A DNA stretch of 25,100 bases. It comes from Candidatus Gastranaerophilales bacterium. GTDB lineage: Bacteria > Cyanobacteriota > Vampirovibrionia > Gastranaerophilales > Gastranaerophilaceae. The stretch's first letter is position 1. Each line of letters starts with the position of its first letter. The position numbers were made by a program, and so were the translations under genes. The notes under the pieces are model-generated. The model saw only the letters and a list, made by a program, of their open reading frames with translations. It searched no databases and had not been told where the DNA came from. The stretch spans positions 1-25,100 of the forward strand of contig CAJULR010000027.1 of NCBI GenBank assembly GCA_910587375.1. The letters are read 5' to 3'. Shown one piece after another: positions 21,466-25,100 of this stretch.

Positions 21466-21519
21466 TTTTATCGTAACTAAAGTTAACAACTCAAAATTGA
21501 TGAGAAAAATGAGGAATTT

Positions 21520-23289
21520 ATGAGAGCTTCAAAACTTTTTGTGCAGACACTGAGGGAGTTTCCAAATGACGCAGAGGCCATGAGCCATAAACTGCTTGTA
21601 AGAGCAGGGTATATTAAAAAACTGGCGAATGGCGTATATAGCTATTTACCCCTTATGCAGCGGGTTTTGGCCAAAGTTTCAAATATTATAAGGCAGGAAA
21701 TGAACGCTGCCGGGGCTCAAGAGCTTTTAATGCCGTTTGTGCAGCCTGCTGAATTATGGCAAAAGTCAGGCAGGTGGCAGGTTTACGGCAAGGAGCTTAT
21801 GAGGATGAAAGACCGTCATGACGTGGAAATGTGCCTTGCGCCGACACACGAAGAGGTTATAACCTCTGTTGTGGACGGGATTTTTGGCTCTTATAAGCAG
21901 CTTCCTGTGAATTTATACCATATTCAGCTTAAATTTAGGGATGAAATCCGCCCCAGGTTTGGACTTCTAAGGGGCAGGGAGTTCATAATGAAGGATGCAT
22001 ACAGCTTTCACACCTCTCAAGAGTGTCTTGATAAAGAGTACGAGAACATGGCGCAGGCTTACACCAAAATTTTTAAGCGCTGCGGGCTTGAAACAAAGAT
22101 GGTACAGTCTGATTCAGGCGCCATAGGCGGTTCTGTAAGCCATGAATTTATGGTTTTAGTTGATACAAGCGTGGGTGAAAATGATGTATTTTACTGTGAA
22201 AAGTGTGGATATAGCGCTAATTCAAACCATGCTGTGTCAAAATTAAACGATGAAACAACAGATGGCGGCTTTAGTGAGCTTAAACTTGTTGATACACCTG
22301 ATGTTCGAACAATTGAAGAGCTTGCAAAGTTCTTTAATATTGGCGAAAACTGCATTTTAAAGGCTGTTTTATATATTGCTTCTTTTGCGGATAATTCAAA
22401 GGGTGAAAAAGTGCCCGATATGCCTGTTATGGTTATGATTCGCGGCGATAAAGAAGTTGAAGAAACTAAATTAATGAATGCGGTCGGTGCGCTAGAAATT
22501 CGCCCGGCGGTTGATGTTGAAGTTAAGGAATATTTGGGCACAGAGCCAGGTTTTATAAGCTTCCATGGGTGTGCGGGTAAAAATGTCCGTGTGATTTTTG
22601 ACAATTCAACCAAGGGTATGAAAAACTTTGTGGTGGGCGCAAATGTGCCGCATAAGCACCTTGCAGGGTATAATTTCTCCGATATTAAAGAAGAAGATTT
22701 GAAGGACGGAAAACCTGAATTTGTGGATGTTTCGCTTGTAAAAAAAGGTGAAAAGTGTGTAGATTGTGGCGAGAGCCTTAATGTAACCCGCGGAATCGAG
22801 GTGGGGAATATATTCCAGCTTGGCACAAAATATTCTAAGCCTATGAATGCCCTCTATACTGATGAAAACGGCAAAACTCATCCTTATATTATGGGCTGTT
22901 ACGGCATTGGGGTGACAAGAACGGCTGCGGCTGCGGTTGAAAGATACCATGATGACTTTGGAATTATCTGGCCGCTTGAGATTGCGCCTTATCATGCGGT
23001 TGTTGTGCCTGTAAATACTAACGATGAGGAACAAATGAAGCTTGCGGAAGAAATTTATCAAAAGCTTTTAGATAAAGGCGTTGAGGCGGTTTTAGATGAC
23101 AGAGCAGACAGGGCGGGCGTTAAATTTAAAGACGCAGATTTAATTGGCTATCCGTATAGAATAACCGTCGGAAAAACAATTGCAGAGGGGCTTGTAGAGT
23201 TTAAGGCAAGGAAAGATTCGGACGTTTTGAAACTTTCGCCTGATGTAGCGGTAGAAAAAATTGCAAGTGCGGTTTCAGCTTTAAAATAG
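21520..23289 (+). CDS. proS: Prolyl-tRNA synthetase, bacterial long form
   Basis: ProS charges tRNA-Pro with proline in the cytoplasm. The 589-residue protein has class II motifs in order: motif 1 near 45-70 (RVLAKVSNIIRQEMNAAGA), motif 2 near 140-160 (FRDEIRPRFGLLRGREFIMK) and motif 3 near 460 (MGCYGIGVTRTAAA). Between motifs 2 and 3 lies the INS editing domain (about 225-400, including VMIRGDKEVEETKLMNAVGA), which hydrolyses mischarged Ala-tRNA-Pro. The anticodon-binding domain starts near 487 (APYHAVVVPVNTN). A GAGG ribosome binding site lies five bases before the ATG. It diverges from the nuo operon and is followed by gatD after 53 bases. Confidence 0.98.
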   Translation: MRASKLFVQTLREFPNDAEAMSHKLLVRAGYIKKLANGVYSYLPLMQRVLAKVSNIIRQEMNAAGAQELLMPFVQPAELWQKSGRWQVYGKELMRMKDRHDVEMCLAPTHEEVITSVVDGIFGSYKQLPVNLYHIQLKFRDEIRPRFGLLRGREFIMKDAYSFHTSQECLDKEYENMAQAYTKIFKRCGLETKMVQSDSGAIGGSVSHEFMVLVDTSVGENDVFYCEKCGYSANSNHAVSKLNDETTDGGFSELKLVDTPDVRTIEELAKFFNIGENCILKAVLYIASFADNSKGEKVPDMPVMVMIRGDKEVEETKLMNAVGALEIRPAVDVEVKEYLGTEPGFISFHGCAGKNVRVIFDNSTKGMKNFVVGANVPHKHLAGYNFSDIKEEDLKDGKPEFVDVSLVKKGEKCVDCGESLNVTRGIEVGNIFQLGTKYSKPMNALYTDENGKTHPYIMGCYGIGVTRTAAAAVERYHDDFGIIWPLEIAPYHAVVVPVNTNDEEQMKLAEEIYQKLLDKGVEAVLDDRADRAGVKFKDADLIGYPYRITVGKTIAEGLVEFKARKDSDVLKLSPDVAVEKIASAVSALK

Positions 23290-23342
23290 CCTAAAATCCT
23301 GCAATATAGCTCGTTTTAACTTTGAGTATAAGGAATAAAATT

Positions 23343-24086
23343 TTGGAAACTTCTGAAATAAAAATTTCAATTTGCCACCTTTACCCTGATTTATTGAACA
23401 TTTACGGGGATATGGGTAATATTTTGGCGCTTAAAAACAGACTGATGTGGCGCGATATTCAAGTGGAAATTTCAGAGGTTCATGCGGGCGATAGAATAAA
23501 TTATAAAAAACATGATATTTATTTTTTAGGCGGAGGCCAGGACCAGCAGCAGATTACAGCTTCTCAAGAGCTTCAAAAAAATAAAGACGCAATTTTTAAG
23601 GCGGCCGTGGATAATGAGGCGGTTTTTCTTGGAATTTGCGGCGGGTATCAGCTTTTAGGACACTATTACAAACCGTTTGACGGGGATAAACTAAGCGGTA
23701 TTGGGCTTTTGGATGTTTATACAGAGGCCGGAAAAACGCGCTTTATCGGGAATGTGACGGCAAGTGCAAAATTTTTAAAGCCAAAAACCATTGTGGGGTT
23801 TGAAAATCACTCCGGGCTTACCTATTTAAACCCCGGGGCAGAGCCTTTTATGAAGATAAAAGTGGGCAATGGCAATAATGGTAAGGATAAAAGCGAGGGT
23901 GCAAGGTTTAAAAACGTGTTTGGGACATATTTACACGGACCTTTGCTGCCTAAAAACCCGGCGCTGTGTGATTATTTGATTTCTCTTGCAATTAAAAAGA
24001 AGTATGGGTGTGATATTTCGCTTTTGAAGCTTAATGATGATATTGAAACTTTTGCACACAAGGATAGGGTGAACGCAAAGTATTAG
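23343..24086 (+). CDS. gatD: GatD-type glutamine amidotransferase (CobQ/CobB-like)
   Basis: This is a class I, triad-type glutaminase. The nucleophile Cys is in FLGICGGYQLLG (Cys99) and the His in GTYLHGPLLPKNP (His199). The N-terminus CHLYPDLLNIYGDMGNILAL and the GGGQDQQQ strand are typical of GatD, the glutaminase partner of MurT. Together they amidate the D-Glu of lipid II. The length (247) matches GatD and is far below cobyric acid synthase. The start is TTG 23343, eight bases after AAGGA; a TTG at 23322 gives seven more residues without such a site. No murT is in the window; it would be expected elsewhere in the genome. Confidence 0.88.
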   Translation: METSEIKISICHLYPDLLNIYGDMGNILALKNRLMWRDIQVEISEVHAGDRINYKKHDIYFLGGGQDQQQITASQELQKNKDAIFKAAVDNEAVFLGICGGYQLLGHYYKPFDGDKLSGIGLLDVYTEAGKTRFIGNVTASAKFLKPKTIVGFENHSGLTYLNPGAEPFMKIKVGNGNNGKDKSEGARFKNVFGTYLHGPLLPKNPALCDYLISLAIKKKYGCDISLLKLNDDIETFAHKDRVNAKY

Positions 24087-24317
24087 GTTTGGCTTTCTTC
24101 ACCATGCAATCATTGCTATTTCGGCACTTTCCCCTATTTGTAACAAAATGTAAAGACTATTAACATTAAAAAGGCAATTTTTAAAGAGAGAATTTTTTTA
24201 TTATAGTGTAAGGTTAGTTTAAATTTAAAATTTCGGTTAGGAAAATTCAAAAAGAATTTAGACCAAAGTTTAAGGTTTAAGCAAAATGAAGGAAGATTAT
24301 AGGTTAGGAGGCAGAAG

Positions 24318-24869
24318 ATGTCTTGGGTAATGTTATCGCTTAGAAAAATGGCGCTTAGACAAAGGATTAGCGACTTTGAAATGAAATCAGTTCAGATTTC
24401 CCAAAGAATTATGGATCTGCAAAGCTATGGAAACAATATCGCAGACGGCGTTATAACTTACTCAGAACTTGCTACCTGTCCTTCCTCTCTCTTTGGCACA
24501 CAAATGGGCTTTATGGCTGATTCTTCCCAAGTTGCTTACCAATCCGCTCAAATTAAAACTGACGCAGCTTTAGCTCAAATGCAGGCTCTTCAAGATGGTA
24601 CAGGCGGGCAGTACAATTACACATCAACAAATATAAACCCTGCCTATGCAAACCCTGAACAGGCTTATTTACTCTTTAATGAAATTTATAAAGAAGAATT
24701 GGAAGAGTATTCAAAGGAAATTACTGCTCAATTAAACCAGGAAGAAAAAGAGCTTCAAACAGAAAAAGACAGAGTTGAAACTCAATTGAAAGCGGCAGAA
24801 GCAGAGCTTGAAAACCTTCAAAATTCAATTGATCAAAACATTAAAAACGACGCTATTAAATTAGCGTAA
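24318..24869 (+). CDS. Hypothetical protein with C-terminal coiled coil
   Basis: The ATG at 24318 follows a consensus AGGAGG (24306-24311) by six bases, so this is probably a well-translated gene. The product has 183 residues and no signal peptide. The N-terminal half (MLSLRKMALRQRISDFEMK, then SVQISQRIMDLQSYGNNIAD) is helical and amphipathic. A Gln/Ala/Tyr-rich middle follows (about 75-115). Residues 125-175 form a clear Glu/Lys/Leu heptad coiled coil (QLNQEEKELQTEKDRVETQL onwards). I associate similar N-termini with proteins of Melainabacteria; no function is known to me. It is preceded by 231 bases without a gene and has its own terminator. Confidence 0.85.
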   Translation: MSWVMLSLRKMALRQRISDFEMKSVQISQRIMDLQSYGNNIADGVITYSELATCPSSLFGTQMGFMADSSQVAYQSAQIKTDAALAQMQALQDGTGGQYNYTSTNINPAYANPEQAYLLFNEIYKEELEEYSKEITAQLNQEEKELQTEKDRVETQLKAAEAELENLQNSIDQNIKNDAIKLA

Positions 24870-24911
24870 AGAAAAATTTTAACTCCTAATCAGTAAACTT
24901 ATAACCTTATT

Positions 24912-24945
24912 GCCAATCATAATATTATGGTTGGCTTTATTTTGT
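24912..24945 (+). terminator. Rho-independent terminator
   Basis: GCCAATCATAA and TTATGGTTGGC form an 11-bp stem (one G-T pair) with almost no loop. TTTATTTTG follows. It lies about 40 bases after the coiled-coil gene. Confidence 0.8.
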
Positions 24946-24973
24946 TTTAATGATTTTAAATTTTAGAATATGA

Positions 24974-25008
24974 ATTTATACGTCATACGCACGTTTTTTC
25001 GTATAAAT
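24974..25008. promoter_or_regulatory. Inverted repeat in a gene-free end region
   Basis: ATTTATACG (24974-24982) and CGTATAAAT (25000-25008) are exact complements 17 bases apart, in the 231 bases without a gene at the right end. It is probably an operator or part of the control region of a gene beyond the window, but nothing else supports that. Confidence 0.4.
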
Positions 25009-25100
25009 ACGTTTTATTTTTTTATTTTGGTATTGATTTTGGCGGCATTTTCTTTTAAGATTTATTTATAAACATTAAATTTTGTTTTCAAAAAAACTTA

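Noticed and set aside
23343..24086. Cobyric acid synthase (CobQ)
   Set aside because: At about 247 residues it lacks the N-terminal ATP-binding domain of CobQ; the sequence fits GatD.

Overview
The window is low-GC DNA from an anaerobic-looking bacterium, densely packed with genes. My best guess is an uncultured gut Melainabacteria/Vampirovibrionia (Candidatus Gastranaerophilales). The reasons are an 11-gene complex I operon without nuoE, nuoF and nuoG (the cyanobacterial-type gene set), a small coiled-coil protein at the right end that resembles proteins I associate with that group, and the general codon style. This placement is inference; no marker in the window proves it.

Layout. 1-180: the end of an rRNA operon (5S rRNA and terminator). 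212-1690: a small membrane protein, the fluoride exporter crcB and an acidic hypothetical protein. 1711-4716: an accessory region holding two minus-strand arrays, with 8 and 3 short gene-fragment cassettes. Each cassette ends in the same 22-bp direct repeat, and each array is led by a homologous flank of about 240 bp. One small ORF lies between the arrays. 4945-7380: a GT4-like glycosyltransferase and a serpin-like lipoprotein. 7456-9454 (minus): a metallophosphoesterase followed by a TPR protein. 9510-11149: ispG and a secreted acidic protein. 11251-21365 (minus): nuoABCDHIJKLMN, tightly packed with several 4-nt overlaps. 21520-24086: proS and a GatD-type glutamine amidotransferase. 24318-24869: a coiled-coil protein.

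Two things stand out. First, the arrays look like a store of silent variable-domain cassettes. Each cassette encodes about 40-60 residues running from a conserved Cys-Tyr-Pro/Trp-Ser-Gly-Thr block to an invariant VRCVLDL end. The middle varies, the reading frames are often broken between cassettes, and no cassette has its own start. This is the architecture expected of donors for gene conversion into an expressed surface protein, analogous to Neisseria pilS or Borrelia vls, but the expressed gene is not in the window.

Second, the Nuo complex keeps its Fe-S ligands but has lost many residues that bind quinone or carry the coupling charges, in NuoA, NuoD, NuoH, NuoK, NuoL and NuoM. This suggests a remodelled complex I-like machine rather than an ordinary NADH:quinone oxidoreductase.
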